64,000 nucleotides of DNA from Muraenolepis orangiensis (GCA_027704905.1 CM051020.1:16122522-16186521); one strand, 5' to 3'; shown: positions 21,203-41,685, counted from the stretch's first letter. Notes: generated by a model from the sequence alone, not told the origin. A program made the numbers and translations.

Positions 21203-23213
21203 GGAGGAGGAAAGGGTCCCGTGGCAGCTGGGCCCCCCCCAGAGACGAGGGACCTGGCCAGGAGCATGGGCCACGCCACACCAGGGGGGACACCCTACAG
21301 CCAGGACCACAGAGGGACAGGGAGGGAGAGGGAAGGAGATGAAGCAATAGAGGGAGAGATGGATGGAGAGAAAAAGAGAAAGCAAGGGCCTTATAGAGGA
21401 CCCCAGGGACCCTCTTGTCTTAGTACATTATTAAAGTACATAATTAAAGTACTTTATTAAAGTACTTTATTAAAGCACATTATTAAAGCTCCTTCATCGT
21501 CTGGAACACAACCATGTCGACACACTACGGACACATGCGCATTTACATCAACATCATTTGATGATTATGTTATTATAACCCTCCTGAATCAACACTAACG
21601 ATAAAATATGTACAAACCCTTTTAAAATATGAAATATGAATTCTATGTGAATTCACACTAATTCTCGGTAAGAGTTTTGAAAATGTCTTCAGATTCCGTG
21701 ACGCGGTCTGGCGTAGCTTCTACGGTGGACAGCTAACCTTTCCTAGCGCACACATTGTGCACGTGACTCCTAGCATGAAAATACACATCGGAGGCTGTCT
21801 GCTGTGCTAGCCATGTAATGCTAGCCTGTAGCGCTAGCGCTAGCGTTCCTGGCCTGTAGTCCTAGTCTGTAGCCTAGTATTGGCCTGCTTCGCTCGACTG
21901 CAGTCTATAGCTAGCCTGTAGTTCTAGCCAGCATTCCTAGCCTATAGTGCTAGCCTGTAATGCTGACCTGTAGTGCTATTCTGCAGTCTAGTGCTAGCCT
22001 GCAGTGCTATAGCCTGCAGTACTAGCCTATAGTTAAAGCCTGTTGTGCTAGCCTAAAGTGCTATAGCCTGCAGTGCTAGCCTTCAGAAGGGCTCTCAGCC
22101 AGAAGGGTTTCCTGAAAGCCAAAGACTTGTGAAGTGCCTAAGATGGCCGCCCACCTGGACTGACATGCAGCTTCGTACAAAACCCAGACACTCAGTGGAG
22201 TCGGCGGCACAAGCCAATGGTGGTGGTTGTTTTGCTCCGAGTATATGAAGATGGTGTCTGAACGTGAGGCTGGGTCAACATAGCGCCACCATCAGCTCCT
22301 GTACCTTGAGTCCATCAGCGCCTCCTCGCCGTCAGCGATGACCTGCGACTCGGCCTGTAAACAAGGTCTGGGAGAAGGGCCAATGGACAATACATAATGT
22401 TACAAAGTCACCAAGGATTTACTGGAAATGTTTTAATTTTGTTTAATGATATAATTATTGCTACATGATAGTTTCTCTTAAACGTTACAATTTCTTAATT
22501 GCTGATTGCTTTCTTTTTTAGATATGTGGTGGCCCTAAGGGGAGAGGTCAGGGGTCGGATGTGTGTTTAACACTCATTCTAATGATACAATAAGTGTGGG
22601 GAAAAGTGTGGGTTTAAAATCAATCATGAAGCCTCAAATATAACCCAAACTGTTGTGCTAAATGCTTCCTCTGAATGTATGGACGGATTATAACTGATGA
22701 CTTATGGGATGAGCTTTCATTCACAGAGCAGACAGGCCTGGTACGTAATCCATTAATCCTTCTAGAAGGTCTAACCCTGCTGTACAGTACCTGGTTTCAA
22801 ACTCAAGTCTCCAGACCGGTTCTGGCTCTGGTTCTTCCCGGTGAGAGAGAGAGAGAGAGAGAGGGAGGGGGGGAGGAGAGAGAGAGGGGGAGAGAGAGGA
22901 GCCACGGTGTCCGACGGCTTCTTGTACATATTTATTTATGGCTTTTCAAAGAGGTTTTACTCTCTGGCGTATCAGCAGCATGTTAATAAAGCCTCACAAC
23001 TTTGAGATCTTTGCATCTTCAGTATTGCCTTCTGTCGTGGCTGGCGAGAGAGCCCTGGTCCAACATATGAATGTTTTAGACAGCCATCCATATCCGTCTT
23101 ACTTCGTCTTTAATAACTTCTTGTTCCTGTGAAATGAATTGTTGAATGAAACTTGGCTTTGGATGTGATATTTTCAATATTGTAGCTATGGCAACTACAG
23201 ATATTACAATAAA
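21203..23213 (+). other. nrbp2 3' UTR and downstream spacer
   Basis: No coding signal. AATAAA signals lie at 22985-22990 and 23208-23213, and ATTAAA-like motifs at 21428-21490; I cannot say which is used. A degenerate ctagcctgtagtgctagcct repeat fills about 21760-22090, and a GA-rich tract lies at 22840-22900. Confidence 0.5.
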
Positions 23214-23389
23214 ACGATGTGACATGTCGATCTCTCTGCTCTTGTTTATTGTTGTCCGTTAACATGTACAACTCAGTATGTGTACAGTAACCTACAACCA
23301 TGCTATCCTATTTTATAAACAACACTATATACTACCTATGATATGCTATACTATAAACAATACTATACTATGTACGTTACTTTATAATA

Positions 23390-23550
23390 TACAACACTAC
23401 TATAACAATACTGTTCACAATAAAAAGAACAATAAAGTGACTGATGGATGATATGTACTAAATGTGTTAAATTGTGCAACAAGCATTTAATGTAATGAGT
23501 CCAGAAAGTCCAGCAAAGTAAGACAGTGTAATGTTAATGACAATGTTAGG
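23390..23550. repeat. LINE/SINE 3'-end fragment
   Basis: It shares gatgagtccagaaagtccag-type text (here aatgagtccagaaagtccag then caaagta) and aatgttaatgacaatgtta with 55280-55345. Confidence 0.55.
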
Positions 23551-23569
23551 ATAGTGGCAGCGCTCCTAG

Positions 23570-23672
23570 CGGTGACACACACACATATCGCGAGAGTTGC
23601 CCACGCACTGAGCGTGCGGTGTTTTCGCGGGAGTTGGTGTTTATCGTGAGCCTTTGGAGGAGGCTGTGCTAC
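23570..23672 (+). promoter_or_regulatory. puf60: Probable puf60 promoter / 5' UTR
   Basis: A CpG-rich stretch just before the puf60 start codon. It contains atcgcgagag (a TCGCGAGA-type core-promoter motif of housekeeping genes) at 23587-23596 and ttttcgcggg. The transcription start was not determined. Confidence 0.6.
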
Positions 23673-32702
<9,030 letters not shown>

Positions 32703-33075
32703 ACTGTCCACTTGGTACCTCCCGGTCCTCGCCCAGTACCACGGGGTCACTTGTTGTCTTCTGTCCATTTGGTTTTTGGTGTTCATGTTCTAAAGGTCCC
32801 CCTCAGCCTTGATCTTTGCTTTGTGAAGAATCCTTTTTGTATTTTTTTTCTTAAACATATAATGATTGTGTCCTTCTCCCCACTGATAAAAGTGTCAGGA
32901 CTTTTTATGAATGAAGCTTATTTGTCCAAAATACACTGTACAATAAATTTGTTAAAAAGACGTAGAGTGATTTTAAGGGTGTATCTGTATCTCACACACG
33001 TTGAGAGATGTTTGTGATACTGGTATTATAATTCATTCTGACGTCTTGTGCTCAATAAAGTCTTCAGCCTCCAGG
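32703..33075 (+). other. puf60: puf60 3' UTR
   Basis: Non-coding sequence after the stop, with AATAAA at 32942-32947 and 33054-33059. The second, followed by GT/T-rich sequence, is the likelier poly(A) signal. Confidence 0.65.
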
Positions 33076-33119
33076 TACGTTTTCTCTGGCGTTCTTTAGT
33101 TCAGCTCCACCGAGGTTGG

Positions 33120-33300
33120 ATAGGCAGGGGAAGGACCCCTTCACCTGGAGATCTGGCTCTGAGAACAAATCAATGATGTATATGTAACTGACGCCAGCAG
33201 GGGGTGCTGTGCGGTGGTAAATCTCACTCCCTGTCACCTAAAAGACCTTCTAGATGAAGCTAGAGCCCGTGGGTTTTAGCTACTCACGTTGGAGGCTGCC
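33120..33300. repeat. Duplicate of a CD22-like gene segment
   Basis: cacctggagatctggctctg and the following 150 bases closely match 40448-40600, which covers the 5' edge of CD22-like exon 3 and the intron before it. Here it stands alone, so it is a duplicated fragment and not a gene. Confidence 0.8.
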
Positions 33301-33349
33301 ACTCATGCCGGAGTGACACGTGGGGAAACCATCTTGCATATCTTATATG

Positions 33350-33550
33350 CTAATGTTAAGTTCAGAATAAAACGTTAATGGTATTTTTGCAGAGAAAACC
33401 ACAAAACAAATATTTCTATCACATTTTGCTCCCTGTTCCTGATATATGAACGTTAAATTTACAATGAAAGAACAGAACATCTTACTGTAGAGCAGGTATA
33501 CAGACTGGGTCTGCTTCTTAGAAGGTATCAGATCTCAGAGTAACGTTCAA
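33350..33550. repeat. Duplicate of 42185-42450
   Basis: The text from agttcagaataaaacgttaa through cttccttccttatctt recurs at 42189-42450 with small indels. With the fragment at 33120 it suggests a decayed copy of the CD22-like locus next to puf60. Confidence 0.8.
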
Positions 33551-33717
33551 CCACTTCCTTCCTTATCTTGCAAAAAATGGTGAGGATAAACCGAAATACA
33601 TTTATTAATGATTAATTATGTATTAATGTCATGAACAAGACACGGTGAAAGTGGTGCTGAAATGGCTTGGATGATCCCAAATGAAACTACCTGTACAGAA
33701 ATGGACTGCTAAGTCTG

Positions 33718-34100
33718 TTCATGTTAATGTCTTTCTAGAGCTCTTTAGATTGTGTTTAACGGTGTCCATGTGATTAGTGTTGACACGTGTTTCACATCCG
33801 TAGCACGCAAGTCTTATCTGCCCCCAGAATCTCAACAGTCGACTCACACTTTCCTGTTTCATCTGTGGGTTTTTGCTGCTCTTATCAGTCTTAGCAGTCC
33901 ACATGAGGACAGCTTTCCAAAAGCTGCTCTTGTATGTGCAGGTTTCAATGGTACAGCACTATAGAAGTCAGGACAATAACCAGCAACACACCACAGACCT
34001 CCACCTGGTGGCCACCATGATCCTCTCTTGCCTCCATCCTCTCTGTTCATCTCAGAATGTGATACAGATGTTTAGGTGTGGCTCGTTCTTCGACCCCTGA
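33718..34100. repeat. Segment duplicated at 55615-55915
   Basis: Shared blocks include tgtttaacggtgtccatgtg, cacgcaagtcttatctgccc, tttccaaaagctgctcttgt and ccacctggtggccaccatga. The two copies lie near opposite ends of the accessory island in the same orientation. A further piece (ctctgttcatctcagaatgt) also occurs at 52778. Confidence 0.85.
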
Positions 34101-34796
34101 TCTCAGGGTCCACCAAATGAAGCTGCATATATTTAGAATACAATGCCAACATGGCCACTGATCTTTCAAAGCGTCTAATGACATGACAGCTTAACATGAG
34201 GTACTGGAAGATGTAAACATCCCAATGATATAAAGATAAGCTCAAAGTTGGTGTCTCAGAGGAAAACTATTCAATAAACATTAAAATATCAAGAATAAAG
34301 ATATTGCATGGAAGACATGCACAAAGGAACAATTTAATATTTTATAATATTTTAATTATAATTGCATATCATTAGTAACTGCCAGTCAGTTATTTTATAT
34401 GTGTTATTGTGGTTGATTGGGAAGTTGTGTGGAGAATAAGCCCCTTTGGTAATAAGCAGCAGAAGAGGTTTGTAACTGAAAAGGTTTGAAGCCCTAGTTT
34501 ATGTAACGGTTCAATAAAGCCATGCCTACGAAGAAGTATTGCAATCTCGGAGCAACTTTATTTTATGCTTGCACTCACACTTATCAAACACCAAAAGAAT
34601 GAAACACGGCAAACCTATATCATCACGTAACTACCGTCTTAAAGAGAACGTGGCGGTTATGGTGAATTATGTCACGTTAGTGTGTTCCCCCCCCCCCAGA
34701 ATTCACAAACAACGGCATGGCGAACCTGCCACGACCCACGGGCGGGAGCTGGAGAAGACGCACGTCCCGGTCCAGGAGTCATGGAACCGTCTAGGG

Positions 34797-36227
34797 CAGG
34801 GGTTCCCAACCTTTTTCACCCAGAGCCCCCCCAAATGACTCCTGTTTTGCCCAGAGCCCCCCCCCCCCGGAATTTTTTAAAACACATACTCAAAGTAAGC
34901 CGGATTTTGCCGATGTGTTTATGTGGATTCAAAAGTCGTAAATAATCTACAAAATGGAGGATACCGATTTGATCGGAGCAACTGTGACAAATAATCCAAC
35001 TGAAACCGACACCTTACGCGCAGAAGAAACATTTCTATTAAAGAAAAAATGATACATTTCTGTCTTTTTATGCCTTTATTAGCTACTAACTTGCAATTGT
35101 ATGCATCATATTTATTTAAAATTTCGAAGAACAGGACACTTCAAAATAATAGACTATGCCTAATAAAAAGAATCCACTGCAGTAAAAATGTCCTCACCCC
35201 GGGTGGTAGTGGTAAGGTTGACTGACATAAGAATGTCCTGCTTCAAATCTTCCCCATCGATATATTGCACATAAACGATGAGCACAGCCTCGTCTGCTAC
35301 AGTTGTAGTTTCATCAAGTTGTATGGCAAATGGCCCCTTTCCAAGCTTTTCGAGCAGCTGCAGCTCGCAGTTACTTGCCATCTTGTCAATTCTGTCTTTC
35401 ACCGTATTGTTTGACAGTGGTACAGTTTTTAGCTTCTCCGCCACCTGCGGGCCGCACAGTTTCTCAACCATTTTAATGCAAGCTGGCTTAATGAGCTGCT
35501 CGCCAATGTTGTGCGGTTTCTTTGCCTTTGCTATTAAAAGTGCACATTCAAAAGAGGCCTCGGTGGCCTTCTGTACATCGCTGCCAGCCCTAACAAACTG
35601 TTGTTTCTTTATGAAAAAGTCCCGATCACGCCCGACCGTTTCTGGGTGCATGGTCTGTTGGTGTCTCTTCATTTTGCAGGGTTTCATGCTGTCGTTGGCT
35701 AGCTTCTCTCTGCATATCACACACTCTGGGCGGGTTTTGTCCGTTCCCTCCATGAAACCTAAGTTAAGATAGCTCTCTAGGTAGGTCCTCATTTTCTTTT
35801 TGATTGCAGATGAGCTGTCATCTCCTTTACGTTTTTCAGACATTTTTAGACAAAATATTCACCTTATGAAGTTGGTCGCTAGCTAGCAAGCACAGCAAAC
35901 TGTTACTACTACAGAAGCTGACACAGTAACGTCAATGTTGGCGCGAATCGGAGGAGTATCAGATTAATTTGTAGAATTTTTATTAAAATGAATTAATCAA
36001 TACATTTCTATATTTTATTGTAATGTAGAGACAAGGCTTTTAGCGACAATCATGTATTGCGTTACAATTATATGTAAAAAACTTTAAAAAACTTTATAAA
36101 AAAATAAAAAAAATAAAAAAAAATCGAAATATGATATTAGGCCTCAAATCATCTGAGGCCTGGCGCCCCCCCTGCGATCTTTGGCGCCCCCCCAAGGGGG
36201 GCGCGCCCCCCAGGTTGGGAACCACTG
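34797..36227 (-). mobile_element. hAT DNA transposon with intact termini, internally deleted
   Basis: The ends are inverted (caggggttcccaacct on the left, aggttgggaaccactg on the right). Both are flanked by the 8-base direct duplication gtctaggg (34789-34796 and 36228-36235), the target-site length of hAT elements. Inside, on the minus strand, lies the N-terminal part of a transposase, annotated separately. At 1.43 kb the element is too short for a full transposase, so it is probably non-autonomous. Confidence 0.93.
35160..35843 (-). CDS. hAT transposase N-terminal part (ZBED5/SCAND3-like)
   Basis: 227 residues from MSEKRKGDDSSSAIKKKMRT to a TAA stop after AVDSFY. A BED-type zinc finger is visible near residues 40-68 (PECVICREKL, then MKRHQQTMHPE), and the start of the RNase H-like core follows (IQLDETTTVADEAVLIVYVQ, with the expected acidic residue). 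ZBED5/SCAND3-type transposases are more than 500 residues, so the C-terminal catalytic half is missing. No frameshift or stop interrupts what remains, which suggests a young element. Confidence 0.85.
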   Translation of the reverse strand: MSEKRKGDDSSSAIKKKMRTYLESYLNLGFMEGTDKTRPECVICREKLANDSMKPCKMKRHQQTMHPETVGRDRDFFIKKQQFVRAGSDVQKATEASFECALLIAKAKKPHNIGEQLIKPACIKMVEKLCGPQVAEKLKTVPLSNNTVKDRIDKMASNCELQLLEKLGKGPFAIQLDETTTVADEAVLIVYVQYIDGEDLKQDILMSVNLTTTTRGEDIFTAVDSFY

Positions 36228-36299
36228 GTCTAGGGTCCCCGCCATGGGAGGACGCCCGCGCCTCGGAGGTTGCGCCGACACAGCAGGCCGGTCCAGGTC

Positions 36300-37680
36300 T
36301 AGGTACGCGGGCTTAAGGTGGACCACAGAGACGTGATCAGATTGCCCCCGATGTCAAACAGAAAGGTTTAGTCACGGCTCGAGGATGCGGAAAACCTTGC
36401 GACCCATGTGCCGATGAACGGGTGGGCCGTGTCAGCAGTAGTCGTCACCGTCAAGCTGACTATCTTCCATGGTGAAGAGATGTGTGAACCCGCAGAAGGG
36501 TGGGAGGGGACCCACCAAGTCCACGTGACGTGGCGTTGGACTTTTGCCCTATGGCACCCCACACAGGTATTGACACAGTTACGGACAGCCTTCAGAAGCC
36601 CATGCTACAAAAACACCAACCGCTGTGAGGCCTTTCTTACCGGGTGCGAGAGGCCATGAAGGACATTGTTAACTTGCGGTCTCCAATTGCCAGGAACAAT
36701 GGGTCGTGGTTGACCAGTGGAGATGTCGCACAAGACTCCGGCTCCATTTAACTGGATGTCCGACAACTGTAGACTTTTGATGGCCGTCCTGTAAGCCTGG
36801 ACTTCCGAGTCTGAGACCTGGACCGCAGCCATCTTGGTGTAGCCTAGCTCCAGATGCACGGCATTGACGATGGCCCTGGAGAGACAGTCTGCAACGGCGT
36901 TGCACTTTCTGGCAACATGCCTGACGTCAATCCAATGCGTCGGCCGTGACAGTGATGCTTTCAACAGGAACCAGATGGGCTAGCATGTTTGCAATTGCTA
37001 GGGCCAACTTTGTTCCTGAGAATGCTATGACCATTCTATCAGACCAGCTGACACCTTTAAGGGCCTCATACAGGGGTCGGATGAGGTCTGCAGTTCACTA
37101 TCCCCAAAAACTCCTGTAAAGCCCTGATTGTGTGTTGCTGAATTCTGCCACCGCCGTGACTTTTGTCTTTTGTCTATGAATAAGGGCGTGTTCGCTGTGG
37201 CGTTCAAACAGGATCCCCAGGTGGGAAAGGTGCTCCCCTCTGGGTGTACTGGTGACCAGGATGTCATCCAGGTAGAAGAGCAGGAATGGGAAGTCTCTGA
37301 ATCCATCAGGCACGTTTTCCAGCCGAAGGGCATGCGCAGGAACTCAGAATGCACTACATGCAAAGGGGAAGACCAAGGGCTGTTTGACCGGCGTACGATC
37401 CTCAGCCGCTTCATGTTGCTAAACTCAGCCATTGCAATGGCGAGTTTTGCCGGGTTGAGTCTCTGGGCGCGGGTGTGGACTGGCGGACCGGTTGTGAGAA
37501 TGTGGTGTTCCATCCTATGTTTGGTCACAGCCGTGGAAAAAGTGGGCACAGTAAGTTCCAGGAATTCACCCAGCAGGCGGGTAAACCCGTCACAGGCCTT
37601 TTTGGAACAGAGGCACTTTTGGAACAGAGGAAATCTGCGCCGAGCAGGGGCCTTGCTACTTTCGCCGTGCTGCCGTTAGG
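36300..37680 (-). mobile_element. Degenerate Ty3/Gypsy-type retrotransposon fragment (pol)
   Basis: Minus-strand frames show reverse-transcriptase text (LRIVRRSNSPWSSPLHVV; FLRMPFGWKT; YLDDILVTSTPRGEHLSHLG), then RNase H/integrase-side text (RHVARKCNAVADCLSRAIVN, LCDISTGQPRPIVPGNW). The frames are broken and the order is partly collapsed, so it is an inactive relic. The hAT element at 34797-36227 inserted beside or into it. Confidence 0.75.
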
Positions 37681-37682
37681 AG

Positions 37683-37985
37683 TCTCAGATTCAGATTACT
37701 TTATTAATCCCGAGGGAAATTAAGGTGCAACAGTTGACACAGGGGGAATAAATGCACACACAAAAATACTAATACCTAAGCTAAAAAACAAAAACAACAA
37801 CTAAGTAAATAAAACTAGTATAAACAAAAATATAGTTAAAATAATTCTAAATGAAATGTAAATGTATTGATAGATGAAGATAAATTTACAGTATTATTAC
37901 AGTAATACGTAGGTATATACAATACACAAAAATACGTATAGTGCAAATTGGCAGTAATAATATATCAGATGAATCAGTGACAAGT
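37683..37985. repeat. LINE 3'-end-like fragment
   Basis: It opens with agattcagattactttatta and atcccgagggaaatt, a common fish non-LTR 3' tail in reverse orientation, followed by A-rich sequence. Confidence 0.5.
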
Positions 37986-38690
37986 GAAAAGTGAATTAGC
38001 TACAACCCGCGACCTCCTCTACCTATGTCCATGGGCGAGGTGGGCAGAACGCGAGGTGGGCACCCATGTCACACAGCAAACGCTATCCAGAGTATCGGTG
38101 ATGAAAAGGAGGCTGTTGGAACGCCGGCACTCAGTAGCAGCTGTGTGTCCCCGGTCGAACAACCTCCTTTCATCACCCCCACGTTTCCAGACACACCGAA
38201 GCTGCATTGCGGGCGGCACTTCTGGACCTTCAACCCGAACTGGGTGTGAAAAAACAAAGCTTTGCAATTCCTTGATGGCGGGCGTCCCCTGTACGGCCAG
38301 GGGATAGCCTTTTGGCGGGCGTTGATGCTGTCTATCGGACCACTCGAAGCCATGAACAAAGTAGGGGCAGGAACCCCCTTCACGGCGGAGTGAAGATCAG
38401 CCCCAGATCAGCCCTTTTACCAATGTCCGTTAAGTCTGTGCACACCAAGGCGGACCTGGCTGACATAGACAGTTGCTGTAAGAACAGTTATTTAAATATG
38501 AAACAAGGCTTATGGTTGCCCAATACCAAATCATGTGGTTCATTAACTCTGATAGCTTCGACTCACCGACAGGCGCGCTCGGACTCATGTCAAACCGTGT
38601 CCGTGTCCGGAGGATTCTCCACAGGATTCTACCCTTATTGAATTTCCCAATGCTGCAATGATGTAGTAGAACCTCATGTCATCCGCGCCA
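37986..38690. other. Unassigned repeat-like sequence
   Basis: No gene recognised. gctacaacccgcgacctc and tatgtccatgggc recur at 52998-53038, so part of it is duplicated in the island. Confidence 0.4.
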
Positions 38691-38694
38691 GCTT

Positions 38695-39370
38695 GCGCTT
38701 ACTTTTATTGTAACGGTGCAAACCAGGTCACTTCCCGCTTTGTAACGGTAGAAACCTGGTCATTACCCTTATTGTAACGTTACAAACCACTTAAATTCCC
38801 GCTTTGTAACGATAAAAACCTGGTCACTACCCTTATTGTAACGGTTCAAACCTGGTCACTACCCACTTTGTAACGGTAGAAACCTGATCACACCCACATT
38901 GTATAAAGCTGTTTAAAAATTGCTTGAAGTATTCCTCCCACAAATGCGTGAATGCGTTAGTTTTATGGTTGATTCTCACCAACTTGGCATTACACATAAG
39001 TTCAGAAGACAAAGAGACAATAACGATATTTCCATCAGATATGATCCAAATTTATTAGAAATGTTTAATGAATTCTTTAATTGGAAAGCATTTATCGAGT
39101 GTGGAGTGTGTGTGGTTGGTGGCTGGTTTAAGCAGCCTCTCCTGGCCTGAGTCGGACTGATTGGCTGGTGAGGTTGCACACCTGTGGGTCATTGTTAATC
39201 AAGGCCCACAGGTTAAAACAGCCTCCACCACACACACTAGAGGAAGAGCTCTAGCGTGTTCCATCTGCTCTGTTCACCATGATTCAAACTTACAATAAAC
39301 CGGATTCCTCATCACCCTGAGTCCTTGTCTCCGGGAGGAGCCCTCAAGCAGCCACTTTAACATCTGCTAC
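38695..39370. repeat. Island repeat, copy 1
   Basis: A 30-35-base minisatellite (cttattgtaacggttcaaac, ctggtcactaccc) at about 38700-38900 is followed by unique text through agtccttgtctccgggagga and cagccactttaacatctgct. Copies 2 and 3 are at 51064-51997 and 53462-54394. Copy 1 contains about 36 extra bases near 39099-39135. It runs directly into the last exon of the CD22-like gene. Confidence 0.9.
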
Positions 39371-39429
39371 ATATCGATTTTTTGGTACATTAATTTTCAG
39401 ACTAACTTTTAACAGAAATGTGTACATGC

Positions 39430-39526
39430 TCAAATAACAGTTTCATTCAAAATGTTTTTATATAACATTTCAGCTGTCTGGCCTTCCTCCCAGGACACAT
39501 GGGTTTCTGGAGGTCCCTTTTCTCTT
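39430..39526 (-). CDS. CD22-like exon 6 (cytoplasmic tail, stop)
   Basis: 97 bases; REKGPPETHVSWEEGQTAEM then LYKNILNETVI and TGA at 39430-39432. No standard ITIM or ITSM is seen. Confidence 0.75.
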
Positions 39527-41685
39527 CTGGTGAAGAGACAATAAGTTAGCAACAACAAAGTCAATGAATGTCCCAACGATAGAGAGAAGAAGATCTCACC
39601 TCATCCAGAGGAAGACCAGGAGTATTGTGACCAGGACCACCACACCAGATGTTACATATGCTGCTCTTATCAGTAATGAGGATGATGGTGAAGATGGTGT
39701 CTCTGTAAAACATGAATCAGATTTAACACGTGAAATATGTATTCATGTGAATGCACCATGAGATTATGCACCAGTACCAGAAGTTTAATAATTTCCAATT
39801 CTTGCTCTCTTCTGCTCTCTCTTTACAACTCTCAAATCACACCTTTCAACACCTTTTGAATGACCTCTTTTAAAGGAACACTGACCTGTCACATTCAGGG
39901 TCACCAAGATGGATTCACCAATCACGTTGTAAGCTTGGCAGTAATAGTTTCCATGCTCAGACGTGACGGTGTAGTTCTGCCCTGATCCCACCTCTGAGCA
40001 GTTGCCTCCCCTGAACCAGGTGTAGTCAGCGGCTGGGTTGGCATCGCTGCTGCAGCTCAGAGTCACTGAGCTGCCCTCCTCCACGTCACCAGAGGGACTC
40101 ACGGTCACACGGGGGATCCTCGGAGCGTCTGTTAACAGTTATTATTAAATCATCAAATACTGACCGCTCAAACCTTATGTCTACATGTAGGTCAGTATTT
40201 TACCGGTCCATTCCACCTGCCGTGGACTTGACTTACACACTGAGGGAGACTGGAACTGGTTGTATCCTTCAGCAGCACACGAGAAGCGGTCTTCAGAGTT
40301 TAAGATGACCCCGAAAACCACTGCTTGTCTTTGAAAGTGTCCATTCTTGAACCAGCTGTAGAGGGGGTCACCGGCTAGCACACAGATCGCATTGTGACAC
40401 CTCAGCTCCACCACGGTCAGATTGTCAGGGGTAGGAGAGGACACCTTCACCTGGAGATCTGGCTCAGAGAACAAATCAATGAGATGTATATGTAACAGAC
40501 GCCAGCAGGGAGTGCTGTGCGGTGGTAAACCTCACTCCCTGACACCTAAAAGACCTTCTAGCGATGAAGCTAGAGCCCGTGGGTTTTAGCTTCCTCTCAT
40601 GCCGGAGGTCGTGAGTTCGAGGCCCGTGGGGGGGACACTCACTGTTACATTTACAAACCACACAGTCTATAGTCACAATATATTGTTAATGAGTTAAAGC
40701 TTACCTTTTACCACAGATAACGTCACTCCAGGGTCAGCAATGTATGTTCCATTAGATTCGTTTGTTTGGACCCTGATGTTGTAGACACCAGAGTCGCTCT
40801 GTCTCAGGTCTTTTATTTCCATGATAAAGCTCTTAGAATGGGGCTTGCCAGAGTCGATGGTCTGGTCTTGATGGTATGTAACACGACCGCTATAGTTTGC
40901 ATTATCTTTCACTGACTGATTGTTGGCTCCTTCAGTGACCCACACACTTTCGACCACTAGGTCAGAGCCCCCTGTGTTATAGGTGCAGCTGATGTTCACC
41001 GTTGATCGTCTTAAAGAGCAGACATTAAGTGATGGGCAAGTAACCGTAAGGCCATCATTACCCTGGAGCGCTGTGAAACAACCAAACACATCTCAATCAC
41101 ACGTTTGCATTTAAAGACCTGGATGCAGTATGCAAAAGGAACTGCATTAACCGTTGAATATCGTCAAGTCTATTGTAATGTCAACTACAGATTAACAACA
41201 GATTAACAACAGTTAAATGGGACAATCCCCAGAATATTACTTAATTATACACATTTTGTTTACATTTAAAAAGTTCTTAACCAAGCATTTTAAAGTATTA
41301 TTTAATCTTTGTTAAATGCTTGAACCAGGAGGTTGGTCTCGGGGTGTGCATTATTTTTCAACAACAGCTTTATCTGCCTTTTAACAGTTCAGAAACAATT
41401 CCTCAGTAATCTTTCATTAAAAACAAGTAATCAACCAGAACATGGACTAGAGATGCTCCTCCAATAACAACATGCTCAAAGTACCATCGAAGAATATCTG
41501 AATTTCATCTGATGAAGTTGACTCTAAAACAATACCTAAACGTGGTTGGTAACTGTAGTATAGGCTGAATAAACCTCTCTGTTTTACTGCTAGAACCATG
41601 ATCTAATCATCTCTCTCCAACATGCAGTGTGAACGGACCAACCTGACAGAAGAACAGCTAGGAGTCCTGCTGATCCCACCTTCAT
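39430..41685 (-). CDS. CD22-like immunoglobulin-superfamily receptor (6 exons)
   Basis: Six exons join in frame (1074 bases, 357 residues plus stop). In order: a signal peptide (MKVGSAGLLAVLLS); a V-set-like Ig domain with a YNIRV-type F strand; a second Ig domain (RCHNAICVLAGDPLYSWFKN, RFSCAAEGYN); a third C2 domain (SVTLSCSSDANPAADYTWFR, GNYYCQAYNV); a transmembrane exon (AYVTSGVVVLVTILLVFLWM); and a short tail (REKGPPETHVSWEEGQTAEM). The third domain is close to those of fish 'B-cell receptor CD22-like' proteins, which sit at the surface of immune cells. The tail has LYKNI, but the ITIM -2 position is M, so no clear ITIM is present. Exons: 41643-41685, 40705-41070, 40237-40458, 39886-40128, 39600-39702, 39430-39526. 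Ligand and expression are unknown; it could also be an expressed pseudogene. Confidence 0.85.
39600..39702 (-). CDS. CD22-like exon 5 (transmembrane)
   Basis: 103 bases; ETPSSPSSSLLIRAAYVTSG then VVVLVTILLVFLWMR. A serine-rich stalk precedes one membrane helix. A close copy lies at 54628-54730. Confidence 0.85.
39886..40128 (-). CDS. CD22-like exon 4 (Ig domain 3)
   Basis: 243 bases; YAPRIPRVTVSPSGDVEEGS, SVTLSCSSDANPAADYTWFR, GNYYCQAYNVIGESILVTLN. Both canonical cysteines and the core tryptophan are present. Confidence 0.9.
40237..40458 (-). CDS. CD22-like exon 3 (Ig domain 2)
   Basis: 222 bases; DLQVKVSSPTPDNLTVVELR, CHNAICVLAGDPLYSWFKNG, EDRFSCAAEGYNQFQSPSV. It ends at a gtgt|gtaagt donor, which gives the correct phase to open the next domain as YAPRIPRVTV. 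Confidence 0.85.
40705..41070 (-). CDS. CD22-like exon 2 (V-set-like domain)
   Basis: 366 bases; ALQGNDGLTVTCPSLNVCSL, then STVNISCTY with the B-strand cysteine, and DLRQSDSGVYNIRVQTNESN. The usual F-strand cysteine is replaced by N (YNIRV), as in several fish CD22-like first domains. Three or more NxS/T sites are present. Confidence 0.85.
41643..41685 (-). CDS. CD22-like exon 1 (signal peptide)
   Basis: ATG at 41683-41685 (minus), 14 codons MKVGSAGLLAVLLS plus one base, donor cag|gttggt. The hydrophobic core LLAVLL fits a signal peptide. Confidence 0.8.

Noticed and set aside
35160..35843. Domesticated host ZBED gene
   Set aside because: It sits inside terminal inverted repeats with an exact 8-bp target duplication and lacks its C-terminal half, so it is transposon-borne.
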